DNA from: an uncultured Lentisphaeraceae bacterium | Lineage (GTDB): Bacteria > Verrucomicrobiota > Kiritimatiellia > RFP12 > DVOR01 | NCBI GenBank assembly: GCA_949289005.1 | Contig: CASEMQ010000038.1 | Location: forward strand, 47,327-111,326 | Direction of reading: 5' to 3' | DNA length: 64,000 nucleotides | Part shown: positions 30,713-39,201 of the stretch, in pieces | How the letters are laid out: each line of letters opens with the position of its first letter | Position numbering within the stretch: the first letter of the stretch is position 1 | Program-made: the position numbers and the translations under genes | Notes under the pieces: generated by a model | Database searches by the model: none | What the model saw: the letters and a program-made list of their open reading frames with translations, nothing else | Told to the model about the DNA's origin: nothing

Positions 30713-30958
30713 ATGGTGAACATCACGATTTGCATGGGCAGCTCGTGTTTCTCGCGCGGGAACAGCAAGAACCTGGAGGCGGTGCGCGCCTGGCTGGCAG
30801 CGCATGGCCATGAGGCGGACGTGGCGCTGAAGGGGTGCCGCTGCGGCGGGAAGTGCGGCGAGGGGCCGAACGTTTGGATCGACGGGGCCTGCCACAGCGG
30901 GGTGACGCCCGAGGGCGTGCCGGCGTTGTTGGCGGCGGCGTTCGGGGAGGAGGCGTGA
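30713..30958 (+). CDS. Thioredoxin-like 2Fe-2S ferredoxin (NuoE-type domain)
   Basis: An 81-residue protein. CMGSSCFSRGN near the N-terminus and CRCGGKCGEGPNVWID in the middle give the C-x4-C and C-x3-C pattern of thioredoxin-like 2Fe-2S ferredoxins such as the NuoE/HydC C-terminal domain. It probably shuttles electrons to, or reports redox state to, the hydrogenase-like protein encoded one base downstream. In clostridial and thermophilic anaerobes the same small ferredoxin accompanies sensory FeFe-hydrogenase genes. A longer upstream frame exists, but the promoter and ribosome-binding site select this ATG. Confidence 0.85.
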   Translation: MVNITICMGSSCFSRGNSKNLEAVRAWLAAHGHEADVALKGCRCGGKCGEGPNVWIDGACHSGVTPEGVPALLAAAFGEEA

Positions 30959-30959
30959 G

Positions 30960-32681
30960 ATGGATGCGTTGGCGCCGATCTATTCCGTGGAGGCACAGTG
31001 CCGCGATTGCTACAAGTGCGTGCGGCGGTGCCCGGTGAAGGCGATCCGCGTGGAGAATGACCATGCGGTGGTGTTGCCGGAGGCGTGCATCTTTTGCGGG
31101 ACGTGCGTGGGGACGTGCCCGAACCACGCGAAGATGGTGCGCGACGACCTGATGGGCGTGCGGAACCTGGTGGGGGCGCGCAGGGACGTGATCCTCTCGG
31201 TGGCGCCGAGTTTCGCCTCGGAGTTCCCGGGGGTGGACCCGGCGCGCTTCGCGGCGGCGATGAAGAAGCTGGGCTTCGCGCAGGTGCGGGAGACGGCGGT
31301 GGGGGCGAACATCGTCTCGCGCAAGGTGGCGGAGCTGATGGCGCGGAGCCCGGGGCACCGGCTGCAGATTTCGTCGGCGTGCCCGGTGGTGGTGGAGCTG
31401 ATCCAGCGGTATCACCCCAAGTTCACGGCGTATCTGACGCCGGTGGACTCGCCCATCGTCGCGCATTGCAAGGCGTTGCGGCGGGAGTTTCCGGACGCGC
31501 CGATCGTCTTTGTGGGGCCGTGCGTGGGCAAGAAGCACGAGAGCGACCTGCAGCCGGATCTGCTGAGCGCGGCGCTGACCTTCGAGGAGTTGCGGCGGTG
31601 GATGCTGATGGCGGGGGTGGACGACCCGAACGCGTTGGAGCCGGACCCGGAGTACCGCCTGCCGGGCGACGGGGCGTATTATCCCATCGAGGGGGGGATG
31701 TTGCGGAGCGTGGAGCGGAACTTCCGCGCGTTGGCGCCGCAGGGCGAGCTGCAGCCGATGACGCTGACGGGCGTGGGGACCATCCGCACGATGCTGGAGA
31801 CGCTCGACCCGAAGACCTTGGAGCAGCCGGTCTTCATCGAGGCGCTCGCCTGCCCGGGCGGTTGCGTCTGCGGGCCGAAGACGCGGACGCGGTGCGCGGC
31901 CGGCGGCATGCTCGACGTGCTCCGCCACGCCAAGCGCACGGCGCCCGACGACCCGGAGGATTTGCCGGACGTGGGGCACCACTACCGCCCGGCGCCCGCC
32001 GCGCAGGAGGCCTTCCCCGAGGAGGCCATCCAGGCGACGCTGCACGCGTTGGGCAAGTTCCGCAAGGAAGACGAGCTGAACTGCGCGGGCTGCGGCTACG
32101 ACTCGTGCCGGGCGCTGGCCTGCGCCATCCTGGCGGGCAACGCCGAGCCGCAGATGTGCGTGAGCCGCATGCGCCAGATCGCCCTGAAACAGAGCTCGGC
32201 CATCGACCGCGCGTTGCCCTATGGGCTGGTCGTCGTCGACCGGCAGCTGCGCATCATCGAGTGCAACGAGCGCTTCGCCACGCAGCTGGGCGAGCCCGCG
32301 CGCCTGGCCTACGAGGCGAAGCCGGGCCTGCGCGACGCGGACCTCGGGCGGCTCGTGCCGCAGACGCACCTCTTCCTCAAGGTGTTGGAGACGGGCGAGG
32401 AGCTGATCCGCCGCACGGTGGAGATCGAGGGTCGGCTCTTCTCGCTCTCCATCTTCAACGTGGACGCGCACGAGGTGATCGGCGCGCTGATGCTTGACGT
32501 GACGGAAAGCGAGCGCAACCGCAAGGCGCTCATCGAAAAGGCCCGCACCGTGGTCACCAACACCGCCAAGACCGTCCAGCAAATCGCCTTCATGCTCGGG
32601 CGCAACGCCGCCGAAAGCGAGCTGATCCTGGACTCCGCGGTGGAGATGTTCGCGCCGCTCGACGCGGAGGGCGAGCCATGA
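30960..32681 (+). CDS. Sensory [FeFe]-hydrogenase-like protein with PAS domain (HydS/HfsB type)
   Basis: A 573-residue soluble redox protein. Two 4Fe-4S ferredoxin motifs open it (Cys 14, 17, 20, 24, and the ACIFCGTCVGTCP segment). The H-cluster domain follows: L1-like SSACPVVVEL, L2-like VGPCVGKKHES, and L3-like EALACPGGCVCG, so four H-cluster-type cysteines are retained although L1 lacks the second Cys of catalytic enzymes. A four-Cys Fe-S segment (CAGCGYDSCR...MC, about 378-403) precedes a PAS domain (about 410-540). This architecture is known from sensory hydrogenases thought to detect H2 or redox state. It overlaps the downstream phosphatase by 4 nt. Confidence 0.88.
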   Translation: MDALAPIYSVEAQCRDCYKCVRRCPVKAIRVENDHAVVLPEACIFCGTCVGTCPNHAKMVRDDLMGVRNLVGARRDVILSVAPSFASEFPGVDPARFAAAMKKLGFAQVRETAVGANIVSRKVAELMARSPGHRLQISSACPVVVELIQRYHPKFTAYLTPVDSPIVAHCKALRREFPDAPIVFVGPCVGKKHESDLQPDLLSAALTFEELRRWMLMAGVDDPNALEPDPEYRLPGDGAYYPIEGGMLRSVERNFRALAPQGELQPMTLTGVGTIRTMLETLDPKTLEQPVFIEALACPGGCVCGPKTRTRCAAGGMLDVLRHAKRTAPDDPEDLPDVGHHYRPAPAAQEAFPEEAIQATLHALGKFRKEDELNCAGCGYDSCRALACAILAGNAEPQMCVSRMRQIALKQSSAIDRALPYGLVVVDRQLRIIECNERFATQLGEPARLAYEAKPGLRDADLGRLVPQTHLFLKVLETGEELIRRTVEIEGRLFSLSIFNVDAHEVIGALMLDVTESERNRKALIEKARTVVTNTAKTVQQIAFMLGRNAAESELILDSAVEMFAPLDAEGEP

Positions 32682-33889
32682 GCGCCGGCACGCCCCCGGC
32701 GGCGGCCGAGGGGGGCGGCGCGCCGCCCCCGCCCTTCATCGAGGTGGATTGGTTCAACCGCCACAAGTTCCGCAAGGTGTGCAGCGGCGACATCTTCCTG
32801 AGCGAGCGCCAGGCCGACGGCTCGGTGGTGGCCGTGCTCACCGACGGGCTCGGCAGCGGCCAGCAGGCCAACGTCTGCGCCAGCCTCACCGCCACGATGG
32901 CGATGGAATACATGCGCGCCGCGCTCGGCCTGCGCCGCGCCGCCACGCTCATCATGGACGCCCTGCCCATCTGCCCCGACCGCCACATCTCCTACTCCAC
33001 CTTCACGATGATCCACGCCAGCCCCGGCGGCGAGGTGCGGATGATCGAATACGAGAACCCGCCCGCCACGCTCCTGCGCGGCGACTGCCCCATCCCCATC
33101 GCGCGCACGCCCCTCACGCTCCCGCGCTGGGAGGGGCGCACCCTGCGCTACGCCACCTTCCGGATGCAACTGGGCGACCGCCTCTTCTTCTGTTCCGACG
33201 GCATCACCCAGGCCGGGCTCGGCGAGCCGGGGACGCCCTTCGGCCAAGGGCTCGAACGCGTCGTCCCCTGGCTGCGGGAGACCATCCGCATCGCGCCCGA
33301 CGTCTCCAGCCACGTGCTCTGCAAAGGCGCCGCCGACCGCGCCACGCGCCTGGACGGCGGCCGCGCGGGCGACGACACCACCGCCGCGATGCTGCACTAC
33401 CGCCACCCGCGCGTCACCCAAATCCTCACAGGCTGCCCCTTCGACCGCGCGCAGGATGCCGCCTACGCCGCGCTCGCCACCCGCCCGGGCGTCACCGTCA
33501 TCGTCTCCGGCGGCTCGACGGCCGACCTGGTCGCCCGCGAGCTGAAGCGCCCCATCGAGACGCCCCTCACCGCGCTCGACCCCGAGGTGCCCGCCGGCTC
33601 CGAAATGCCGGGCATCGACCTGGTCACCGAGGGCTGCGTCACCCTCTCCAAGGTCATCGCCCTCTTGCGCAACCCGGGGCCGGACGTGCGCATCAACCCC
33701 GCCACCAAGATGCGCGACCTGCTCCTGGCCTCCGACAAAATCGACATCGACGTGGGCACCGCCATCAACCCCGCCCACCAAGACCCCAACCTGCCGATGG
33801 ACCTGGACATCCGCCGCAACATCGTCCGCGAGTTGGCCGACGTCCTCCGCACGCAGTATGTCAAAGACGTCACCGTCAAGTTCCACTGA
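32678..33889 (+). CDS. SpoIIE/PP2C-type serine phosphatase, output of the hydrogenase sensor
   Basis: A protein of 403 residues. The N-terminal half is a PP2C/SpoIIE fold: TDGLGSGQQA (about 49-58) with the metal-binding Asp, FFCSDGITQAG (about 168-178), and GDDTTAAML (about 230-238). The C-terminal half (about 245-403) is an additional conserved domain seen in phosphatases that accompany sensory hydrogenases. Translation is coupled to the sensor gene (ATGA overlap). The expected role is to dephosphorylate a partner, such as an anti-sigma antagonist or another regulator, in response to the sensor; that partner is not in the window. Confidence 0.85.
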   Translation: MSAGTPPAAAEGGGAPPPPFIEVDWFNRHKFRKVCSGDIFLSERQADGSVVAVLTDGLGSGQQANVCASLTATMAMEYMRAALGLRRAATLIMDALPICPDRHISYSTFTMIHASPGGEVRMIEYENPPATLLRGDCPIPIARTPLTLPRWEGRTLRYATFRMQLGDRLFFCSDGITQAGLGEPGTPFGQGLERVVPWLRETIRIAPDVSSHVLCKGAADRATRLDGGRAGDDTTAAMLHYRHPRVTQILTGCPFDRAQDAAYAALATRPGVTVIVSGGSTADLVARELKRPIETPLTALDPEVPAGSEMPGIDLVTEGCVTLSKVIALLRNPGPDVRINPATKMRDLLLASDKIDIDVGTAINPAHQDPNLPMDLDIRRNIVRELADVLRTQYVKDVTVKFH

Positions 33890-33925
33890 TTTCGCCACGC
33901 CACCGCCCCACCCCCGAGGCTCGCC

Positions 33926-35353
33926 ATGCGCACCCTTCTCCCACTTCTCCTGATTTGCCTTGGCGCCGCGGGGCTCCGCGCCGCCGTGCCGGGCTTCACC
34001 CAAACCGTCCCCTGCCCGCCCGTGCGCCTGCGCCTGCCCAAGGTGGAGGCCGCGCCCATGCCCGCGCTGGAGGCCTACCGCATGGTCGCGCGGATGCCCG
34101 ACGGCACGGCCAAGGACTTCGACGCCTACGCCCCCGAGCAACTCTGGCGCCGCGCCCAACGCCTCGGCGCCTGGACCGACGCCGCGGGCAACCGCTACGA
34201 ACTCGTCGCCCCCAAAACCTTCCTCGGCGGCCCCTACCCCCGCGCCATCGTCCTCCAAGAGGAATACGACAAAGTCCAGGCCCAGGCCGGCGCCGTCACG
34301 CCCGCAGGCCTCGGCAAATGGCTTGGCGAATGGGTCGGCGCCACCTGCGGCAAACCCCAGCGCCTCAAACCCCTCGGCGGCGTGCGCATGGCCCTCTTCG
34401 CCGAGGTGGGCAACGTCGCCGCGCTCGTCTTCACGCTCAAGGAGAGCCCCGCGCACCCCTACGCGCTCCTGGTGACCCCCGCCGCCGACCCGCCCGCCAA
34501 GTGGCGCACGGCCCTCTCCCGCGCGCTTGCCGGCTTCGGGGCGGCAGGGCGCGGGCTCAGCGGGCAAACCGCCCAGGCCGAAGGCTGGATCACCATCGAC
34601 CGCCCGCCCTACCGCCTCCACACCGACCTGCCCGCCCGCGACCGCAAGTGGCTCGACAGCCTGTTGGCCGACATGCTCATCATCCGCCACGCCTACACCC
34701 AGGCCTTCCCGGAGCCCTCCGGCACCGAGGTGCCCACCAGCGTCATCCGCGTCTTCGCCAACCCCGCCGCCTACCGCGCCTATGCCGGCCAAGGGCTGGA
34801 AAACTCCGCCGGCCACTTCTCCAGCCTTCAACGCGAACTCGTCGTCATGGGCAACGCCGAGGAAAAGTCCAACAAACGCCGCCGCGACGACATCCGCTCC
34901 ATCACCTTCCACGAGGGCTTTCACCAATACCTCTTCCTCATCACCCCGCCCCAAGCCGACGTGCCCACGTGGTTCAACGAAGGCCACGCCACCTACTTCG
35001 AGACCTTCCGCATCCGCGGCAACGCCGCCGCGCCCGCGCTCTCGCCCCGCCTCGAGGTCGCCCGCCGCGCCATCGGCCTCCGCACCGCCGAGGGGCTTGC
35101 CCGCATGATGGCCGCCTCCCAGCCCGAGTTCTACGCCTCCGCCAACGACCACTACGCCGTGGCCTGGCTCCTCGTCCACTGGCTCCGCACCGAAGCCCCG
35201 CCCGATCTCGCCAAAACCCTCGGCGACTACTACGCGCTCCTCTGCCGCGGCAAGCCCATCCTCGAAGCCAACGAAGCCATCTACACCAAACCCATCCTCG
35301 AACGCATCGCCGCCGGCCTCGCGGACTACCTCGACAAACACAAATGGGAATAG
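33926..35353 (+). CDS. Exported zinc metallopeptidase-like protein (HExxH, DUF1570-like)
   Basis: A protein of 475 residues with a signal peptide (MRTLLPLLLICLGAAGLRA). The C-terminal half has a gluzincin active site: FHEGFHQYLF (about 332-341) with HExxH, then WFNEGHATYFE (about 352-362) supplying the third ligand Glu. The N-terminal ~200 residues are of unknown fold. The layout resembles DUF1570 / peptidase MA-like proteins. It starts 36 nt after the phosphatase gene and may be co-transcribed with it. The substrate is unknown. Confidence 0.72.
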   Translation: MRTLLPLLLICLGAAGLRAAVPGFTQTVPCPPVRLRLPKVEAAPMPALEAYRMVARMPDGTAKDFDAYAPEQLWRRAQRLGAWTDAAGNRYELVAPKTFLGGPYPRAIVLQEEYDKVQAQAGAVTPAGLGKWLGEWVGATCGKPQRLKPLGGVRMALFAEVGNVAALVFTLKESPAHPYALLVTPAADPPAKWRTALSRALAGFGAAGRGLSGQTAQAEGWITIDRPPYRLHTDLPARDRKWLDSLLADMLIIRHAYTQAFPEPSGTEVPTSVIRVFANPAAYRAYAGQGLENSAGHFSSLQRELVVMGNAEEKSNKRRRDDIRSITFHEGFHQYLFLITPPQADVPTWFNEGHATYFETFRIRGNAAAPALSPRLEVARRAIGLRTAEGLARMMAASQPEFYASANDHYAVAWLLVHWLRTEAPPDLAKTLGDYYALLCRGKPILEANEAIYTKPILERIAAGLADYLDKHKWE

Positions 35354-35382
35354 CCACGCGCCCGCAAGGCGCCACGTTCGCC

Positions 35383-35417
35383 GTTCACTGTCCTCTGCCC
35401 ACTCATTTGCTATAATG
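35383..35417 (+). promoter_or_regulatory. Repeated promoter block, copy 2 (hisH)
   Basis: A 35-nt core differing at one base from copy 1 (3552-3586). It ends in TTTGC-TATAAT with the -10 at 35411-35416, and ATG 35423 follows after exactly 6 nt. Confidence 0.72.
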
Positions 35418-35422
35418 CGCGC

Positions 35423-36040
35423 ATGGTTACGATTTTGGATTATGGCGCGGGCAACCTCACCAGCGTGTGCTTGGCCTTTGAGCGGCTGGGCGAGACGCCC
35501 CGGTTGATTGCCCGGGGCGACGAATGGCAGGGCGGACGCGTGGTCTTCCCGGGCGTCGGCTCCGCGCGGAGCGGCATGGAGGGCGTGTGCGCGCGCGGTT
35601 TCGACGATGTGTTGCGCCGTGCCGCCGCCCACGGCGTCCCCGTCCTCGGCATCTGCCTGGGGATGCAGCTGTTGCTGGAATCCTCCGAGGAGGATGGCGG
35701 CGTGGCGGGGCTGGGGCTTATCCCCGGGCGGTGCGTCCGCTTCGACCCCGCGCGCGACCCCACGGCCAAAATCCCCCACATGGGCTGGAACACCGTCCGC
35801 CAGACGCCTCCCGCCCATCCGCTCTTCGCGGGCGTGCCCGACGAGGCCGCCTTCTACTTTGTCCACTCCTACCACGCCGCGCCCGGCACCCCCGCCGCCG
35901 CGGGCCTGACGGATTACTGCGGGGTGGCCTTCCCCTCCGTCCTCGCCCAAGGCACCCTCTTCGCCACCCAGTTCCACCCCGAGCGCAGCGGCGAGACCGG
36001 CGCGCGCATCCTGCGCAACTTCCTCGCCTGGGCGCCCTGA
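35423..36040 (+). CDS. hisH: Imidazole glycerol phosphate synthase glutaminase subunit
   Basis: The class I glutamine amidotransferase that supplies ammonia to HisF in histidine synthesis. It has 205 residues. The start, DYGAGNLTSV, is typical of the family. The nucleophile Cys is in GICLGMQLLLES (about 78-89), and the His-Glu of the triad are in QFHPERSG (about 184-191). Its partner hisF and the other his genes are absent here, so the pathway genes are scattered. There is no ribosome-binding site: the -10 ends 6 nt before the ATG, so a leaderless message is predicted. Confidence 0.93.
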   Translation: MVTILDYGAGNLTSVCLAFERLGETPRLIARGDEWQGGRVVFPGVGSARSGMEGVCARGFDDVLRRAAAHGVPVLGICLGMQLLLESSEEDGGVAGLGLIPGRCVRFDPARDPTAKIPHMGWNTVRQTPPAHPLFAGVPDEAAFYFVHSYHAAPGTPAAAGLTDYCGVAFPSVLAQGTLFATQFHPERSGETGARILRNFLAWAP

Positions 36041-36129
36041 CGCCCCGCCCGCGGGGACGGAACACCCGAACCGAAAATAAGTCTTGCCCCCCCGTCGCTT
36101 GTGCTACATTAGGAAAGCGTCAGGGGGCG

Positions 36130-36432
36130 ATGTGTCCTCGCGGACGGCCAGATTCAGCTCGAGGCTACCTGGACGGCGAGCGCGTCTATGCGCCGTTCTG
36201 GACGCGCGGGACCAACCAGCTCAGCTCGTCCGTGACGATCAAGTTCTTCAACTGGAGCGACAACGACGGGCTTTACACGCTGAGCGAGGTCTCCGGGTAT
36301 GACACGGCGCTTTCCGCCGACCAGATTGCCTGGCTGAGCACGAACGAGACGACGGTGCTCCCGGAGCCGACGGCGTTGGCGTTGTTGGCGCTGGGCGTGG
36401 CGGGGCTGGCGCTTCGCCGCCGCGCGGCGTGA
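36130..36432 (+). pseudogene. Truncated PEP-CTERM (LamG-like) protein fragment
   Basis: A 100-residue frame without a signal peptide. The C-terminal part keeps a LamG-like end (YDTALSADQIAWLS) and an intact PEP-CTERM tail (PEP motif, hydrophobic segment, RRR). Full PEP-CTERM proteins need an N-terminal signal, so this is probably the 3' remnant of a larger gene. TACATT near 36104 and GTGC before it resemble a -10, so a short transcript is possible. The sequence between hisH and this fragment holds nothing else recognisable. Confidence 0.6.
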
Positions 36433-36444
36433 ACACGTGGGCAC

Positions 36445-36483
36445 AAAAAAAGGCCGCGACCTTACCGGTCGCGGCCTTTTTTT
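36445..36483. terminator. Bidirectional terminator
   Basis: Seven As plus GGCCGCGACC (36445-36461) pair with GGTCGCGGCC and seven Ts (36467-36483). It lies between the PEP-CTERM remnant and the convergent speA gene. Confidence 0.9.
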
Positions 36484-36499
36484 GTTTTTGTGCCGGGGG

Positions 36500-38434
36500 T
36501 CAGAGCTCGAAGTAGGTGTAGCCGCGGAGGCCGTTGGCGTAGGTGGAGAGGATGCGGCGGCGCTCGGCGGGGGTGAGGCGGCGGGCCTTGACGGCGGCAT
36601 CGGTGAGGCGGCGGAAGCGGGAGACGAGGTCGGCGGTGTTGTATTCGACGTAGGAAAGGACTTCCTCGACGGTGTCGCCCTCGACCTCGTCGGGGAAGTC
36701 GATGTCGCCGTCCTCGTCGAGTTTGACGGAGACGATGTTGGTGTCGCCGAAGAGGTTGTGGAGGTCGCCGAGGGTTTCTTGGTAGGCGCCGACGAGGAAG
36801 GCGCCGAGGATGTAGTCCTCGCCTTCGTGGAGGGGGTGGAGGGGGAGGGCGAGTTTGACGTCGTGGAGGTCGATGAACTTGTCGATGCGCCCATCGCAGT
36901 CGCAGGTGATGTCGGAGAGGTGCGCGCTGCGGGTGGGCTTTTCGCAGAGGCGGGTGATGGGCATGATGGGGAAGAGCTGGTCGATGGCCCAGGCGTCGGG
37001 AAGGGATTGGAAGACGGAGAAGTTGCAGTAGTAGATGTCGGCCATGGCTTCGTCGAGGCCGAGGAGGTCTTCGGGGACGTATTTGAGTTTGGGAACCTCG
37101 GCGCGGATGCGGGTGAGGATGGACCAGAAGATGCGGTCGGCGGCGGCATGTTGGCGGAGGGTGACTTGGCCTTGCTTGAAGGCTTTTTGGATTTCCTCGC
37201 GGTAGTAGAGGGCGTCGTTGAAGTATTCGGGGAGATTTTTGGTGCGCAGGTGTTTGGCGACGTCGAGGAGGTTGGCGATGCAGTCGGGAAGGTTGGCGTC
37301 TTCGAGGACGGGGTCGTGCTCCGGGGCCTCCACCTCGAAGCGCGCGGTGCCGAGGACGTCCACCAGGAGGACGGAGTAGTAGCCGATGAGCGCGCGGCCG
37401 GATTCGCTGATGATGGTGGGGTGGGAAACGGCGGCGTGATCGCAGGCGAGCATGATGCCTTCCACGACGTCTGCGCAATATTCGGCGATGTCGTAGTTGG
37501 CGCTGCTTTCGAAGTTGGTGTGGCTGCCGTCGTAGTCGATGGCCAATCCGCCGCCGATGTCGAAGATGCCCATGGGCGCGCCTTCCTTGACGAGACCGAC
37601 GTAGAAGCGGGAGGCCTCTTTGATGGTGTCGCGGATCTCGCGGATGTTGGGCACCTGGGAGCCCAGGTGGTAGTGGAGCATTTCCAGGCAATCGAGCATG
37701 CCGGCCTCGCGGAGGCGGTCGACCACGGCGATCATTTGCCCGGCCGTGAGGCCGAAGACGGAGCGGTCGCCGCCGCTTTCGCTCCATTTGCCGCCGACCT
37801 TGCTGCTGAGTTTCACGCGGATGCCGATGCGGGGGCGTACCTTCAGCTCCTCGGCCACCGAGAGGATGATGTCCAATTCCTCGGGGTTTTCAAGCACGAG
37901 CATGGTTTGCAGGCCCATCTTGAGCGAGCCGAGGGCCAGGCGCACGAACTCCTCGTCCTTGTAGCCGTTGCAGACGATGTAGGCTTCCGGGTCCTGCATA
38001 TAGGCCAGGGCGGCGATGAGCTCGGCCTTCGAGCCGGCCTCCAGGCCGTGGTGCCAAGGGCGGCCGTAGGTCACGACGTCCTGCACGGCCTGTTGCTGTT
38101 GGTTGACCTTGATGGGATAGACGCCGCGATAGTTGCCCTTGTAGCCATAGTCCTTGATGGCTTTGGCGAAGGCTTCGTTGATCACGCGGATGCGGTCGGC
38201 CAAGATGTCGCTGAAGCGCAGGAGCACCGGCAGGCTCATCCCCCGCTCGCGCAGTTCGCGCACGATTTCCGCGAACGGCACCTCCACTTTTTTGCCGCCG
38301 TGCGAGAGTTTCACCGTGGCCAGCCCATCCGGCGAGACCCCGAAGTAGTCCCGCCCCCAGGCATCCACGCCATAAAGTTCCGCGCTCTTCACCGCGTTCC
38401 AACCGCTCAAGGCATCCGTCGCGCCCTTGCCCAT
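36500..38434 (-). CDS. speA: Biosynthetic arginine decarboxylase
   Basis: PLP enzyme of the alanine-racemase-fold group that converts arginine to agmatine for polyamine synthesis. It has 644 residues, the normal SpeA size. The PLP lysine is in YPIKVNQQQQ (about 107-116). HLGSQVPNIREI (about 270-281) and the GGGLAIDYDGS phosphate loop (about 303-313) are present. The ribosome-binding site GGAGAGAA lies upstream of ATG 38434. It shares the arginine theme with argJBD and argG, but no agmatinase or deiminase is in the window. Confidence 0.95.
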   Translation of the reverse strand: MGKGATDALSGWNAVKSAELYGVDAWGRDYFGVSPDGLATVKLSHGGKKVEVPFAEIVRELRERGMSLPVLLRFSDILADRIRVINEAFAKAIKDYGYKGNYRGVYPIKVNQQQQAVQDVVTYGRPWHHGLEAGSKAELIAALAYMQDPEAYIVCNGYKDEEFVRLALGSLKMGLQTMLVLENPEELDIILSVAEELKVRPRIGIRVKLSSKVGGKWSESGGDRSVFGLTAGQMIAVVDRLREAGMLDCLEMLHYHLGSQVPNIREIRDTIKEASRFYVGLVKEGAPMGIFDIGGGLAIDYDGSHTNFESSANYDIAEYCADVVEGIMLACDHAAVSHPTIISESGRALIGYYSVLLVDVLGTARFEVEAPEHDPVLEDANLPDCIANLLDVAKHLRTKNLPEYFNDALYYREEIQKAFKQGQVTLRQHAAADRIFWSILTRIRAEVPKLKYVPEDLLGLDEAMADIYYCNFSVFQSLPDAWAIDQLFPIMPITRLCEKPTRSAHLSDITCDCDGRIDKFIDLHDVKLALPLHPLHEGEDYILGAFLVGAYQETLGDLHNLFGDTNIVSVKLDEDGDIDFPDEVEGDTVEEVLSYVEYNTADLVSRFRRLTDAAVKARRLTPAERRRILSTYANGLRGYTYFEL

Positions 38435-38481
38435 GCGTTCTCTCCATCAAAGGTACGCGGACGACCGCCGCGATTGCCCAT

Positions 38482-38490
38482 AGTGTACCA
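38482..38490 (-). promoter_or_regulatory. Extended -10 promoter of speA
   Basis: On the minus strand TGG-TACACT, with the hexamer at 38487-38482. It sits about 48 nt before the speA start codon. Confidence 0.6.
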
Positions 38491-38514
38491 AACTCCGCCC
38501 GGGAAGGGGAGCGC

Positions 38515-39201
38515 TCACCAGAAACCGTAGGCATCCAGCAGCAGGACATGCAGCCCCAGGAGCAGGTTCGTCGTCACGTGCGCCACGATGGGCGCGCAGA
38601 GGCTGCCCGTGCGGACGGCCAGCCCGCCGTAGGCCACGCCCGCCAGCAACCCGCCCACGAAGCGATCGTGCTCGAAGGCGAAGACCAGCGCCGTCGCCCA
38701 AAAGGCGTTGCGCGAGACGCCCCCGAGCGGCAGGGCCTGCCAGTCGCGCTGCGTCAGCCAGCGCATCAGGAGCCCCCGGAAGAAAAACTCCTCGATGGGC
38801 GCGATGACGAAGGCCGAGCCGATCAGCTTGGCGACGGCGAGCGCCGGGCTGTGCCCCCACGCATAGCACCACGACGCGCTGTAATCCGGCAGGCTCCCCG
38901 GCATCATCACCAGCCACCGCCGATACCACCCCGTCACCTCCGGCCACGGCGTGCTCTCGGGCAACGCCCACAGCACGTAGACCGCCACGCCGATCAGCGC
39001 CCCCCACGCCACCTCGCCCCGGCGCCCCCCGCACCGCACAAAGCGCCACGGCCGCAACGCCACCGCCAGCGCCGCGCAAATCGCCGTCTTCCCCGCGTAG
39101 ACATAGGCCGGCGCGTAGAAACCCAGCGGCAGGAGTGTCACCGCGATGCCGCCCAGCCACACGAAAAACGGCGCCGCCAGCGCGAAGCCCGCCCGCGTCA
39201 T
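38515..39201 (-). CDS. CPBP-family intramembrane metalloprotease
   Basis: A multi-spanning membrane protein of 228 residues. The Abi/CAAX motifs are intact: EEFFFRGLL (motif 1, about 138-146), FAFEHDRFVGG (motif 2, about 174-184), and HVTTN (motif 3, about 207-211). The EEFFFRG form resembles the CAAX-protease-like proteins that accompany PEP-CTERM/exosortase systems, which fits the PEP-CTERM proteins in this window, but that link is inferred. The start overlaps the stop of the aspartyl protease gene (ATGA). Confidence 0.82.
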   Translation of the reverse strand: MTRAGFALAAPFFVWLGGIAVTLLPLGFYAPAYVYAGKTAICAALAVALRPWRFVRCGGRRGEVAWGALIGVAVYVLWALPESTPWPEVTGWYRRWLVMMPGSLPDYSASWCYAWGHSPALAVAKLIGSAFVIAPIEEFFFRGLLMRWLTQRDWQALPLGGVSRNAFWATALVFAFEHDRFVGGLLAGVAYGGLAVRTGSLCAPIVAHVTTNLLLGLHVLLLDAYGFW

